From an uncultured Bacilli bacterium (GTDB taxonomy: Bacteria; Bacillota_I; Bacilli_A; RF39; UBA660), in NCBI GenBank assembly GCA_947585915.1, contig CANPXJ010000009.1, positions 1-32,089 on the forward strand: a DNA stretch of 32,089 nt. Reading direction: 5' to 3'. Shown one piece after another: positions 1 to 8,100 of the stretch. The translations under genes were made by a program, and so were the position numbers. The notes under the pieces were generated by a model. The model did no database searches. It saw nothing but the letters and a program-made list of their open reading frames with translations, and was not told where the DNA came from. Every line of letters begins with the position of its first letter. Positions within the stretch are counted from its first letter, which is position 1.

Positions 1-7
1 ACTACAA

Positions 8-26
8 CCACCTTGTATTCATTATA
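8..26 (-). promoter_or_regulatory. Promoter -10 and RBS of a leftward gene starting outside the window
   Basis: Read leftward, an extended -10 box (TGATATAAT, with TATAAT at 26-21) is followed about 7 nt later by AAGGTGG (14-8). This is the usual arrangement just upstream of a start codon, so a leftward gene probably begins within a few bases of the left edge. No clear -35 is visible. The gene itself is not in the window. Confidence 0.45.
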
Positions 27-92
27 TCAAATTTTCTTTGCGAAGATATTTTTATTAAATTTACTCTTTTTGGCTGTCTTTGCAATAATAAT

Positions 93-122
93 TTGACTCA
101 AAAACCTTATTTATTATATAAT
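93..122 (+). promoter_or_regulatory. Promoter of the GspE/PilB-like gene
   Basis: TTGACT (93-98), an 18-nt spacer and a perfect TATAAT (117-122) lie 28 nt upstream of the start codon at 151. The fit to a sigma-A type promoter is good, and this is the only gene-sized rightward reading frame nearby. Confidence 0.6.
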
Positions 123-150
123 AATATAAGAATAAAAGGATGGGTGAAAA

Positions 151-1548
151 ATGAATAAAAAGTTTGATTATGAAAACCAACCAATCGTTGATATCGTTAA
201 TGAAATAATCGTTGAAGCTATTAAAAAAAATGCCTCTGATATTCATTTTGACCCTACTGAAGACGGACTTAGAATAAGAATGCGTATTGATGGAATTTTA
301 ATTGATTATTCTAAAGCTCCTTTAACAGTTCAAAAAAATATGATTACTCGTATTAAAATCTTAGCAGGAATGAATATAACTGAATCACGTTTACCTCAAG
401 ATGGTGCTATTAAAAATGAACTTGAAGGTTATGAACTAGACTTGCGTGTTTCCTCTTTACCAATTGTTCATGGTGAAAAAATCGTTATTCGTATTTTAGA
501 TTATAGTATGAGTTTAAAAGGTTTAGATAAAATTGATTTTACTAAAGATAATTTAAAAAAAGTTAAAGATATGATTGCAACTCCTAATGGCATAATTTTA
601 GTTACAGGAGCTACGGGAAGTGGTAAATCAACCACAGTTTATTCTATCTTACAAAAATTAAATTCTCCCGAAACTAACATTATTACTGTTGAAGACCCAG
701 TAGAAATGGAAATTAAAGGAATTAATCAAGTTCAAGTTATGTCAGAAATTGGTATGACTTTTGGGGCAGCCTTAAGAAGTATTTTAAGACAAGACCCTAA
801 TATAATTATGATTGGAGAGATTCGTGATGATGAAACTGCTCGTATTGCCGTTAGAGCATCAATCACTGGTCACTTAGTTTTATCGACAATCCATACTAAT
901 AACTCCCTAAGCACTATTGAAAGATTACTAGATATGGAAGTCGAAAGATATTTATTAGGTTCTGCTTTAGAAGGAATTATTTCACAAAGATTAGCTCGCC
1001 GTCTTTGCCCACATTGTAAAAAGGAACAAGAAGCGACAGAATACGAACGAAACGTTATCAAAAAAGCCATTAATAAAGATATAAAAACTCTATATGTTCC
1101 AGTAGGTTGTGATAAATGTATTAATGGTTATAAAGGAAGAATAGCTATTCATGAAATTTTAAAAATTAACCAAGATATTCGCGATGCAATTACTTCCAAT
1201 ATTTCCAAAAAAGAATTTAGATTATTAGTTTATAATGGTAAAAATGTTACTACTCTTCTTCAAGATGGTTTATATAAAGTAGTTGAAGGACATACAAGTT
1301 TTGAAGAAATTTTAAAATTAATTGATATTAATGAAGATTATATTGGTGAAGAAACTGATGATTTAAAAGCTACTTTAATGGGAAAAGATGTACCTAACGA
1401 AGAAAAGAAAGAAACGGAAGATAAACCTAAAAAGAAAAAAGATAAAGAAGAAAAAATAATTGAAAAGGAACAAGAAGAAGAGTCAAAAGAAGAAGAACAA
1501 AAAAAAGAAGAAGATAAAAAAGAAGATATTGAAGTTTTAGAACTTTAA
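151..1548 (+). CDS. GspE/PilB-type secretion (pilus assembly) ATPase
   Basis: This is a hexameric ATPase of the type II secretion/type IV pilus family, which powers pilus or pseudopilus extension at the inner face of the membrane. The N2 domain starts near residue 11, with the SDIHFDP signature around 29-35. Walker A is GATGSGKST (153-161), Walker B is IIMIGEIRD (218-226), and the His box lies in LSTIHTNNS (244-252). A four-cysteine zinc site (C286/C289 with C320/C323) is typical of GspE/PilB and absent from Tad ATPases. At 465 aa it lacks the long N1 domain of classical PilB, so it resembles short ComGA-like forms, but it carries a Lys/Glu-rich tail from about residue 385 that is not part of the fold. 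AAAGGATGGG precedes the ATG. It converges with the prepilin peptidase gene, and a PilC-like gene follows that one. Family assignment is firm; whether it serves DNA uptake or a pilus is inference. Confidence 0.93.
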   Translation: MNKKFDYENQPIVDIVNEIIVEAIKKNASDIHFDPTEDGLRIRMRIDGILIDYSKAPLTVQKNMITRIKILAGMNITESRLPQDGAIKNELEGYELDLRVSSLPIVHGEKIVIRILDYSMSLKGLDKIDFTKDNLKKVKDMIATPNGIILVTGATGSGKSTTVYSILQKLNSPETNIITVEDPVEMEIKGINQVQVMSEIGMTFGAALRSILRQDPNIIMIGEIRDDETARIAVRASITGHLVLSTIHTNNSLSTIERLLDMEVERYLLGSALEGIISQRLARRLCPHCKKEQEATEYERNVIKKAINKDIKTLYVPVGCDKCINGYKGRIAIHEILKINQDIRDAITSNISKKEFRLLVYNGKNVTTLLQDGLYKVVEGHTSFEEILKLIDINEDYIGEETDDLKATLMGKDVPNEEKKETEDKPKKKKDKEEKIIEKEQEEESKEEEQKKEEDKKEDIEVLEL

Positions 1549-1558
1549 TATCTTTTTT
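1523..1558. terminator. Bidirectional intrinsic terminator between convergent pilus genes
   Basis: A 14-bp stem (1523-1536 with 1541-1554, one G-T pair) and a TTAG loop is followed rightward by a T-run and leftward by CTTCTTTTTT. It includes the last codons and stop of the ATPase gene and touches the stop of the leftward prepilin peptidase gene, so it can end both transcripts. Confidence 0.75.
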
Positions 1559-2312
1559 AAAAGAAAAATACTTCCAAAATATTATTAATCACATCGGAAA
1601 AAATAAAAACAAATAATAATGAGCTAACTAAAAAAGGACCAAGAGGCATTTCATCAATATTTTTTTTATACAATATAATTAAAGCATAAGGAAGAGCAAA
1701 AAAAGAAGATAAAATTAGAGTTATTAAACCCAATTTATAATTTAAAACTATGCCAATAATGAATGCTAACTTTATATCCCCTCCTCCTAAAGATTCTCTT
1801 TTAAATATTTTATTACCTACCATTTTAATTAAAATCATCACTATAAATAAAAATAAACCACTTAAAATTGCTACAAAAATTTGATTAAGTCCTCCTTCTA
1901 AATATTTTATTAATAATATTAAAAAGCCAGATATTACTAAAGGACCATCTAAAATAACATAATATTTAAAATCACTAACAAATATTATTACTAATAAAGA
2001 ACTAATAATTAACATTAATAAAGTATTATATGAAAAGCCAAAAATTAAATAGCTCAAAACAAATAATAACCCGGTTAAAAGTTCAATTAAAGGATATTCT
2101 TTAGAAATCTTTTTATGACAATTACGACATTTTCCTTTTTGAATAAAATAAGATACTAAAGGTATTAATTCATACCAACTTAAAACATGATTACATTTTG
2201 GACAATGGGAACGAGGCTTTATAATAGATTCATTTAATGGCCTTCTTAAACCTACAACATTATAAAATGAACCTAAAATAATGCCTGTAATAAATAAATA
2301 TATATATATCAT
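1557..2312 (-). CDS. Type IV prepilin peptidase (A24 family, PilD/ComC type)
   Basis: This membrane aspartyl peptidase removes prepilin leader peptides, and many members also N-methylate the new end. The N-terminal domain has the CPKC/CRNC pairs (C37, C40, C62, C65) of the cytoplasmic zinc-binding loop found in bifunctional PilD-type enzymes. The catalytic aspartates are D114 (in VSDFKYY) and D179 of the GGGD motif (176-179). About seven hydrophobic segments and 251 aa are normal for the family. AGGTGA sits 3-4 nt before the ATG. It lies 7 nt downstream of the PilC-like gene and is surely co-transcribed with it. As the only prepilin peptidase visible, it may process substrates of both this machine and the nearby Tad operon (inference). 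Confidence 0.93.
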   Translation of the reverse strand: MIYIYLFITGIILGSFYNVVGLRRPLNESIIKPRSHCPKCNHVLSWYELIPLVSYFIQKGKCRNCHKKISKEYPLIELLTGLLFVLSYLIFGFSYNTLLMLIISSLLVIIFVSDFKYYVILDGPLVISGFLILLIKYLEGGLNQIFVAILSGLFLFIVMILIKMVGNKIFKRESLGGGDIKLAFIIGIVLNYKLGLITLILSSFFALPYALIILYKKNIDEMPLGPFLVSSLLFVFIFSDVINNILEVFFF

Positions 2313-2319
2313 AAATCAC

Positions 2320-4086
2320 CTACATAGATATACTGTCATATAAATCAAACATTGGGATAATTACTGCTAAAATTATGGCTCCAACAATAACAGCTAAAGA
2401 AGTAATCATAATTGGTTCGATAAAACTTTTTAAATTGTTAACTATCGAACGATGTTGTTCTTGATAGTAGTTACTGACATTTTCCATCATAGCAGCTAGT
2501 TCTCCTGTTGATTCTCCAGTAACAATCATATAATAAGCTACATCTGGGATAGCCCAATGATTTTTAAACGATTCGGATATTTTTTCACCCTTAGCTATAT
2601 TAGTTATAGTATTATACATTATTTCTCTATACACCTCATTGTTAGTAACTTTACTTAATATTTCAATGCTTTCAGTTATAAATACATTATTTTTTAAAAG
2701 TGAAGAGAAAGTTTTAGTAAAAATAGTCATTTCATTATAAATCATTATTTTTCCTATAACAGGTAAATGCATCATTAATATTTGTAAGTTTTTACGGAAA
2801 ACTTTAACCTTTTTATAAGCAATAACGAATATTAAAATTATTACAAAAACAATTAATAAAATTGAAGAAATATTTCCTTTTAAAAAGTTAGCTATGTCAA
2901 TAATTACCTTTGTAAAACCATTTATTGTAATGCCCGCCTGGTCATAAACCTTTGTAAATTGCGGAATAACATATAGTAATATAAAAGAAATAACGCCAAT
3001 TGCAAATACAGTAATTATAGTGGGATATGTCATAGCACTAATCATTTGTTTTCGTGTTGTTTCAATATCACGATAATAATTAGCCATATCATTTAATGTT
3101 TCTTCTAACTCTCCGGTTGCCTCCGCCGCTTTTAACATATTTACAAGTAGTGGCGGAAAGACATTCCCTTGTTTTCCTAAAGCATCACTAAAAGCTGTTC
3201 CCATTGTAAGCTCATAAATTATTTTATTAAATACTCTTTTTCGAGCTTTATTTTTACCCATTTGATTTGACAATATTTTAACTGCATCAGTTAAGGGAAT
3301 TCCTGATTTTACATAAGTATATAATTGGGTCAACCAAAAAATTAGGTCTTTATTTTTCATCTTTCCCCCAATTGATGATTGACCATACAAAAAGTTAATT
3401 GTATTACTAGTCTTAATACTATAGACATCATAACCTTCATTTACTAAAAAAGCATTAACATCAAGTTTTGAACTACCAATAAATGTTCCACTAACCATTT
3501 TACCATTAGGGCCAATAGCTTTATAACGAAAAGCTACTGGTTTTTCAGTTCTTTTAACATCACCACTAGACAAATCATTTAATAAATCTGACTTTTCTGC
3601 TTGTAATTTACCACTTATTTTTTGTTGTTTTTTTAACGAAAGTTTTTTGGTTTTAGCTTTTTCTTGGCGTTCTTTCATAATGTTATTTTTTTCTGACTTA
3701 GTCATTAAAACTTCATTAGTTTTTATTTCACTCACATTATTAAGCGAATTAGTTGCTGCATCGTATAATTTTTTTCCTTTCCCTTTATTTAAATTTTGCA
3801 TTGCTTTTAAAGTTTCAGCACTCAATGTTGGAGTATTTATTTCTTGTTTTTCTAATCTAGCTTTTCTAACATTCTTAACCTTTTTTTGAGAATTCAATGC
3901 TAAATCCTTAGGTATAGTGATTAAAACATGATAAACGCCCCTAATAGCATACATACAAATATCAGTAATTGTTGATACAATATAAACGAAAGTAGATAAC
4001 ACACCGATAAAAAACCATTTAAAAAAATTGAAAGCCCCAATAAATGGATATAACATAAAAAATGTTTTTTTAGAAGTTTTATCCAT
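2320..4086 (-). CDS. PilC/GspF-type membrane platform protein with long N-terminal extension
   Basis: This is the inner-membrane platform protein of type II secretion/type IV pilus systems and the partner of the GspE/PilB ATPase. The usual N-terminal segment begins near residue 183 (FRYKAIGPNGK). The first T2SSF domain spans about 244-365 and the second about 445-575, each ending in hydrophobic segments (VFAIGVISFILLYVIPQF in the first). The signature ATGELEETLNDMANYY lies in the first repeat and TGESTGELAAMMENV in the second. At 588 aa it is about 180 residues longer than typical PilC. The extra part has two or so hydrophobic segments (about 9-60) and then a Lys-rich, probably disordered linker (about 66-180). 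AGGTG precedes the ATG at 4086. The core assignment is firm; the role of the extension is unknown. Confidence 0.92.
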   Translation of the reverse strand: MDKTSKKTFFMLYPFIGAFNFFKWFFIGVLSTFVYIVSTITDICMYAIRGVYHVLITIPKDLALNSQKKVKNVRKARLEKQEINTPTLSAETLKAMQNLNKGKGKKLYDAATNSLNNVSEIKTNEVLMTKSEKNNIMKERQEKAKTKKLSLKKQQKISGKLQAEKSDLLNDLSSGDVKRTEKPVAFRYKAIGPNGKMVSGTFIGSSKLDVNAFLVNEGYDVYSIKTSNTINFLYGQSSIGGKMKNKDLIFWLTQLYTYVKSGIPLTDAVKILSNQMGKNKARKRVFNKIIYELTMGTAFSDALGKQGNVFPPLLVNMLKAAEATGELEETLNDMANYYRDIETTRKQMISAMTYPTIITVFAIGVISFILLYVIPQFTKVYDQAGITINGFTKVIIDIANFLKGNISSILLIVFVIILIFVIAYKKVKVFRKNLQILMMHLPVIGKIMIYNEMTIFTKTFSSLLKNNVFITESIEILSKVTNNEVYREIMYNTITNIAKGEKISESFKNHWAIPDVAYYMIVTGESTGELAAMMENVSNYYQEQHRSIVNNLKSFIEPIMITSLAVIVGAIILAVIIPMFDLYDSISM

Positions 4087-4126
4087 TTATCACACCTACT
4101 TTCTTTTTATTCTTAGAACTATATTA

Positions 4127-4135
4127 AGTATACCA
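4127..4135 (-). promoter_or_regulatory. Extended -10 promoter of the pilC-like/prepilin peptidase unit
   Basis: Read leftward, TGGTATACT (4135-4127) is a TGn-extended -10 box, with a weak TTTAAC-like -35 18 nt further upstream. It lies about 40 nt before the ATG at 4086 in the divergent gap shared with the gene at 4198. Confidence 0.45.
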
Positions 4136-4197
4136 TAAATTTCGTATCAAGTTAAACTTTTTTCCTACAAATACATATAATTAAATAGGTGAAAATT

Positions 4198-4482
4198 ATG
4201 TTTGGTAATAATATAATTGGGGGTGTTGCTCGTAATACTTTAACACTTCCCCGTATTTTAAATGGTATCTCTAAAACTTTAGGAGTTGTTAATCAAGCAA
4301 TCCCTTTATATAAACAAGCAAAACCAATGATTGAAAAAGGCAGAACTTTATTTAAATTAGCAACAGAATTTAATAAACCAACCACTCCTACAAAAAGTAT
4401 CCCTACAAATTCTTTAAACACAAAAAAAGAAGTGCCTAAACTTAAAAGCACTTCTTCAAATAAACCAGTTTTCTTTCAATAA
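4198..4482 (+). CDS. Small YqfQ/VrrA-like protein
   Basis: This 94-aa basic protein has a Gly/Ile-rich N-terminus, a central helix (about 20-60, containing GVVNQAIPLYKQAKPMIEKG) and a Thr/Ser/Pro/Lys tail. The central pattern, glutamine-rich then PMIEKGRTLFKLA, resembles the conserved core of Bacillus YqfQ (VrrA-like) proteins of unknown function. That is pattern matching by eye and not certain. The ATG at 4198 is chosen because AGGTGA (4187-4192) sits 5 nt upstream; an in-frame GTG at 4189 lies inside that site. It is transcribed alone, divergently from the PilC-like gene. Its 3' end contains the terminator of the opposing operon, so its last 18 or so codons are constrained by a hairpin. Confidence 0.6.
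   Translation: MFGNNIIGGVARNTLTLPRILNGISKTLGVVNQAIPLYKQAKPMIEKGRTLFKLATEFNKPTTPTKSIPTNSLNTKKEVPKLKSTSSNKPVFFQ
4427..4456 (-). terminator. Terminator of the Tad operon, inside the opposing gene
   Basis: A 9-bp perfect stem (4427-4435 with 4448-4456) read leftward is followed by a run of T (from A7 at 4422-4428). It lies 28 nt past the stop of the leftward gene ending at 4484, so it should end the tadZ-to-4484 transcript. It lies wholly within the coding sequence of the rightward gene ending at 4482. Confidence 0.75.
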
Positions 4483-4483
4483 A

Positions 4484-4900
4484 TTATTTTGCCTTAAACG
4501 CCTTTTTATTTAGGACAAAACCCAAAACAATTTCAATTATTATGAGTATAGCACAACCAATATTTACATAAGAAACATAATTTAAATATTGACCAATTTT
4601 TTCAATTGCACTAACTGAACCCATGTAATCAATGAAAATCCAAACTGCTATTCCAATTGAAATCAAAGCATTCATTACAGCTAAAGTTGTATTTTTAGCA
4701 AATACATTTCCTAGTGTTAACAAGCCATTAAAAATCGATAAAATTAAAGGCAAATAAACTAAAAATTGATATATCTTTTCATTATCCTCCAAACGTACCA
4801 TTACTTGAGAAAAATCAATAATAGTTGGTATATAAAATATAACATAAAGACCAACAGCAATTAAAGCAATACTTACAATTAAATTTATTATAGTTTTCAT
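4484..4900 (-). CDS. Small four-helix membrane protein, last gene of the Tad operon
   Basis: This 138-aa hydrophobic protein has about four transmembrane helices (roughly 3-24, 48-66, 72-90 and 106-130) and a basic C-terminal end (KKAFKAK). I recognise no family. The gene has a strong AGGAGG and starts 19 nt after the tadC-like stop with no terminator between, so it belongs to that transcript; a terminator follows at 4456-4427. Its position suggests an accessory role in the Tad machine or its membrane environment, which is inference only. It has no prepilin-like N-terminus, so it is not an obvious pilin, and it lacks the size and motifs of a prepilin peptidase. Confidence 0.7.
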   Translation of the reverse strand: MKTIINLIVSIALIAVGLYVIFYIPTIIDFSQVMVRLEDNEKIYQFLVYLPLILSIFNGLLTLGNVFAKNTTLAVMNALISIGIAVWIFIDYMGSVSAIEKIGQYLNYVSYVNIGCAILIIIEIVLGFVLNKKAFKAK

Positions 4901-4919
4901 TTATACTTTCCTCCTATTT

Positions 4920-5615
4920 TTATTTTATCATATTTATAAGAATGGGACAAATAATAATCAAACTCAATGTTATGATTAAAAACATAACTGACATCATATT
5001 GACATAAAAAGGTAATTTATTAAGATGTTCTTCTTGATGGGTCCAATAGTTTTCTTTCAAATATTCTAATTCATCACTAACAGTATCAGAAATATTATTA
5101 CCTAAAGAACTAGCATTTTCTAAATTAAGAAGCATTTTTCTTATCATTGGACTAGGTATTTTTTCTTTCATCTCTTTTAAAGCTAAAGTAATATCTTTTC
5201 CCATATCTACTTCTTTTATTAATTTTTTAAACTCATTTGTTAAATATCCATGGGTATTTTCACATGTTTTCTTTATTGCTTGATACATTGTTAGATTGCT
5301 TTCTAAAGACAAATATAAAATTTCAAAAAAATATAGTGCCTCTTTATTTAAAAGTTCAACTTTTTGCTTTATAGGCCAATCAAAACATAAATATTCCAGT
5401 CCAAAATAATATATAATACTAAAACAAATAGCAAAGATATAACCAAATGGTAAAACAAACAATAAAACCAAGAAAATTATTATTGCAGCAAGTAGGCGAT
5501 GATTTAAAAACTTATAAACATCATAACTTTCTTCTATTTCTAATAATTGTTGTTTTTTTTCTAATCGTTTAATCGTCGATGGTAAATAAAGTTTTTTAAA
5601 TATTTCTTTTTTCAC
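4920..5615 (-). CDS. tadC: TadC-like pilus platform protein
   Basis: This is an inner-membrane T2SSF-domain protein of the Tad (tight adherence) secretion type, working with TadB as the platform driven by TadA. Two hydrophobic segments lie at about 43-85, followed by a cytoplasmic T2SSF helical domain (about 90-195, with EILYLSLESNLTMYQAI and MRKMLL-like helices) and a C-terminal hydrophobic pair near 205-229. Its 231 aa is a little short for TadC but fits the compact Gram-positive forms. Translation begins at a GTG (5615-5613) that overlaps the tadB stop as GTGA, with AGGGGTGAGG upstream, so the two are translationally coupled. Family is confident; the TadB/TadC distinction rests on order and size. 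Confidence 0.85.
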   Translation of the reverse strand: MKKEIFKKLYLPSTIKRLEKKQQLLEIEESYDVYKFLNHRLLAAIIIFLVLLFVLPFGYIFAICFSIIYYFGLEYLCFDWPIKQKVELLNKEALYFFEILYLSLESNLTMYQAIKKTCENTHGYLTNEFKKLIKEVDMGKDITLALKEMKEKIPSPMIRKMLLNLENASSLGNNISDTVSDELEYLKENYWTHQEEHLNKLPFYVNMMSVMFLIITLSLIIICPILINMIK

Positions 5616-6619
5616 TTTTCCTCACCCCTTAACATCTTTTTCATAATTAAAATATAAATTATATATATTAAAATTATTGTAACAATAACAACTAAACCAA
5701 TATTACTACTAATTAAATTCTTAAAATAATCATTCTTATATAAATATAGAATAATAATCGTTATTATAGGAACCAACAAAGTTATAATATATATTTTTCT
5801 TAAAAACGAATTCATAGTATTTAATTTTTTATCAATGTTTTTTTGTTTTAATAAATATTTCTCAATTGTTTTAAAAGCTAGAAGAGTATTTCCTCCGTTT
5901 TGATTTAAAACATCAAGAGTCGAACATATATAAGATACTTCTAGTAAGTCGACTCTTTTTTCAAAGCGTTTAAAGGCTTCATTTAAACTTAGACCATAAG
6001 TTAAATCTTTATCGATTTTTAAAAATTCATCCTTAATAGCATAATTGAATTCTTCTGTGATTTTTTTAATAGTTTCTTCAATATTTAGACCGGCTTCAAA
6101 AGAATTATTCATATATATAACTACATCTAGTAATTCATCTTTAATTTGTTTTTTCTTATTGGTAAAATTTATTTCTAATATAATATTTGGGATATAAAAA
6201 CCAATAAAGAAAGTGACAAACCATCCCAATACTACATAAATATTTATTAAATAAAAAGTAGAAACAATATTAAGTAAAACAAGTATTAAAGCTACAATAA
6301 ATTTAATTGCTATATAATCACTAGCCTTTTTGTTCTTATCATTATAATTTATATACTTTTCATATTTTAAGCTTGATTTTTTTAAACTAGGAATTTTTAC
6401 TAACTTTTTACCAAAATAACTAATAAAATTATTTGAAATTTTAGAAAGTTGCTCAAAAAATGAAAGCTCGTGGTCACTTACAGATGATAAAGCAAATAGA
6501 GTTATTCTTTTTTCATTTTTTATAGCTCTAGTTGTTTGATATACATAAACAATTGCTAGAAACAAAACTATCGTTATTATAGCAGAAATAACTATCAATT
6601 TAATTATTAAACCACTCAT
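5612..6619 (-). CDS. tadB: TadB-like pilus platform protein
   Basis: This inner-membrane T2SSF-domain protein has 335 aa. It has an N-terminal anchor (about 7-29), a hydrophobic pair near 105-150, a cytoplasmic T2SSF domain (about 160-270, with ELLDVVIYMNNSFEAGLNIE and GLSLNEAFKRFEKR) and two further helices near 275-330. This is the TadB layout. It sits directly after tadA with a 20-nt gap containing AAAGGAG, and overlaps tadC by 4 nt. TadB and TadC probably form one complex that links TadA motion to pilin insertion (family knowledge). Confidence 0.88.
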   Translation of the reverse strand: MSGLIIKLIVISAIITIVLFLAIVYVYQTTRAIKNEKRITLFALSSVSDHELSFFEQLSKISNNFISYFGKKLVKIPSLKKSSLKYEKYINYNDKNKKASDYIAIKFIVALILVLLNIVSTFYLINIYVVLGWFVTFFIGFYIPNIILEINFTNKKKQIKDELLDVVIYMNNSFEAGLNIEETIKKITEEFNYAIKDEFLKIDKDLTYGLSLNEAFKRFEKRVDLLEVSYICSTLDVLNQNGGNTLLAFKTIEKYLLKQKNIDKKLNTMNSFLRKIYIITLLVPIITIIILYLYKNDYFKNLISSNIGLVVIVTIILIYIIYILIMKKMLRGEEK

Positions 6620-6639
6620 AAGTAACTCCTTTCATTTTA

Positions 6640-8100
6640 TTATTTTAAATGCGGTAAATCTTTTAATAAATCTTCCCTACTTCTAAATAATTCCTTTTCT
6701 TCTAAATCAGGGTCTATTTTAGATATAGGTTCCTCATGTTTAGGAAGTGGATTTGGTTGGACAATAGGTTTTTTAGGTTCAAAACTTTCAAACATATCAT
6801 CTACTATATCTACTCCACGCGATTTTAATTTTTGATAAACTTCAGGAACTTTTTCAATTAAAGCATATTCTCCATTTACTTCATTTTTATTAGTTAAACC
6901 AAATTGTTTAAATTCAAAAATATTATTTAATTTAATCCTATCGCCTTCCATACCAACAACTTCACAAATTTGGGTAATTTTTCTTTTGCCATCGCTCATC
7001 CTTTTAATATGAACAACAATATCAATGGCACTGCTAATATATTCTCTAATTGCCTTAATCGGAATTTTAATTTCACTCATTAAAACCATTGTTTCTAGTC
7101 TATTTAAAGCATCCATTGGACTATTAGCATGAATTGTTGACATCGAACCATCATGACCAGTATTCATAGCTTGCAACATGTCAAAGGCTTCTTTCCCTCT
7201 AACCTCACCAATAATAATACGATCAGGTCGCATTAGAAGAGAACTAATAACTAAATCTCTAATAGTAACTTTATTTTCTTTATTATAAGTTCCACTTCTT
7301 GTTTCTAATGAAATAACATTAGGTTGTTTTAAGTCTAATTCGATAGCTTCTTCAATAGTAATAACTCTTTCATTATTTTGAATAAAATCACTTAAGATAT
7401 TTAATAAGGAAGTTTTCCCAACTCCAGATGAACCACAAATCAAAATATTTAATCTACCCATAATAGAAGCTTGTAAAAATCGTGCCATGTAAGGAGTTAG
7501 AGATCCCATTCTTATCCAATCCTCAATATTAGAATTATTTTTTAAAAACTTACGGATGGTAAAAATAGGTCCTTTAGCAGATAAGGGAGGAATAATCCCA
7601 TTAATTCTATGTCCACCAACTATACGACAATCAACAATTGGGTTTGTTATATCAATTGTTTTGCCAGTTGGTTGAATTAATCTTTTTAAAGTTCTTAAAA
7701 TATGCTCATCATTAATGAATGAAACACTTTCATCTTTAATAATTTTTCCATCTATTTCAATATATACTTCATCTGGACTATTTACCATTATTTCACTAAT
7801 ATTATCATCATTTAACACTTCAGTTAAAGGTCCAAAACCATTAATTTCATTATCAACTAAATTATATAAATGACTTTTCTCTAAGTTAGTTAAATCATAC
7901 CCACCAGTCATACTTTCAATTTCTTGATTAATAATCTCAGTAGTTATTTTTTCTTCTTTTTGTTTATCAATTATATTTTCAATAATTCTATTCCTTAAAT
8001 CATCTAATAATTTTTTATCAGGAAATATTTCATAATCGGTAAGAATTTGTTTTTTATTTGTTTTTGTTATATTAAATGTTTCTAATAAATTATTCTTCAT
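6640..8100 (-). CDS. tadA: TadA/CpaF-type pilus assembly ATPase
   Basis: This is a hexameric secretion ATPase of the Tad/CpaF branch, which drives both extension and retraction in characterised Tad pili. It has an N-terminal helical region (1-85), then the NTD ([21 protein letters not shown] region, 87-107), Walker A GSSGVGKT (223-230), the Asp-box region ITIEEAIEL (247-255), Walker [10 protein letters not shown] (294-302) and the His box STIHANSP (321-328). Unlike the ATPase at 151-1548 it has no tetracysteine site, as expected for CpaF. About 486 aa is normal; the tail after about 440 is Pro/Glu/Lys-rich. The ATG overlaps the tadZ-like stop by 11 nt and has AGGAGG inside that gene. Confidence 0.93.
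   Translation of the reverse strand: MKNNLLETFNITKTNKKQILTDYEIFPDKKLLDDLRNRIIENIIDKQKEEKITTEIINQEIESMTGGYDLTNLEKSHLYNLVDNEINGFGPLTEVLNDDNISEIMVNSPDEVYIEIDGKIIKDESVSFINDEHILRTLKRLIQPTGKTIDITNPIVDCRIVGGHRINGIIPPLSAKGPIFTIRKFLKNNSNIEDWIRMGSLTPYMARFLQASIMGRLNILICGSSGVGKTSLLNILSDFIQNNERVITIEEAIELDLKQPNVISLETRSGTYNKENKVTIRDLVISSLLMRPDRIIIGEVRGKEAFDMLQAMNTGHDGSMSTIHANSPMDALNRLETMVLMSEIKIPIKAIREYISSAIDIVVHIKRMSDGKRKITQICEVVGMEGDRIKLNNIFEFKQFGLTNKNEVNGEYALIEKVPEVYQKLKSRGVDIVDDMFESFEPKKPIVQPNPLPKHEEPISKIDPDLEEKELFRSREDLLKDLPHLK

Noticed and set aside
61-246. Leftward 61-codon frame across the left-edge promoter region
   Set aside because: It overlaps the strong rightward promoter and the start of the ATPase gene, has no RBS, and reads as a shadow of AT-rich DNA.
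870-1070. Leftward frame inside the ATPase gene
   Set aside because: It lies opposite the conserved motor and zinc-site coding sequence, with no RBS or independent signal.
1380-1540. CRISPR or tandem DNA repeat in the AAGAAG-rich end of the ATPase gene
   Set aside because: The periodicity reflects Lys/Glu codons of the tail; units are unequal and no spacers exist.
3647-3889. Rightward 80-codon frame opposite the PilC-like linker
   Set aside because: It arises from the low-complexity Lys-rich linker of the opposing gene; no RBS.
4198-4482. Prepilin or pseudopilin
   Set aside because: The protein has a Gly-Gly near its start but no hydrophobic stretch after it and no Glu at +5; the YqfQ-like core fits better.
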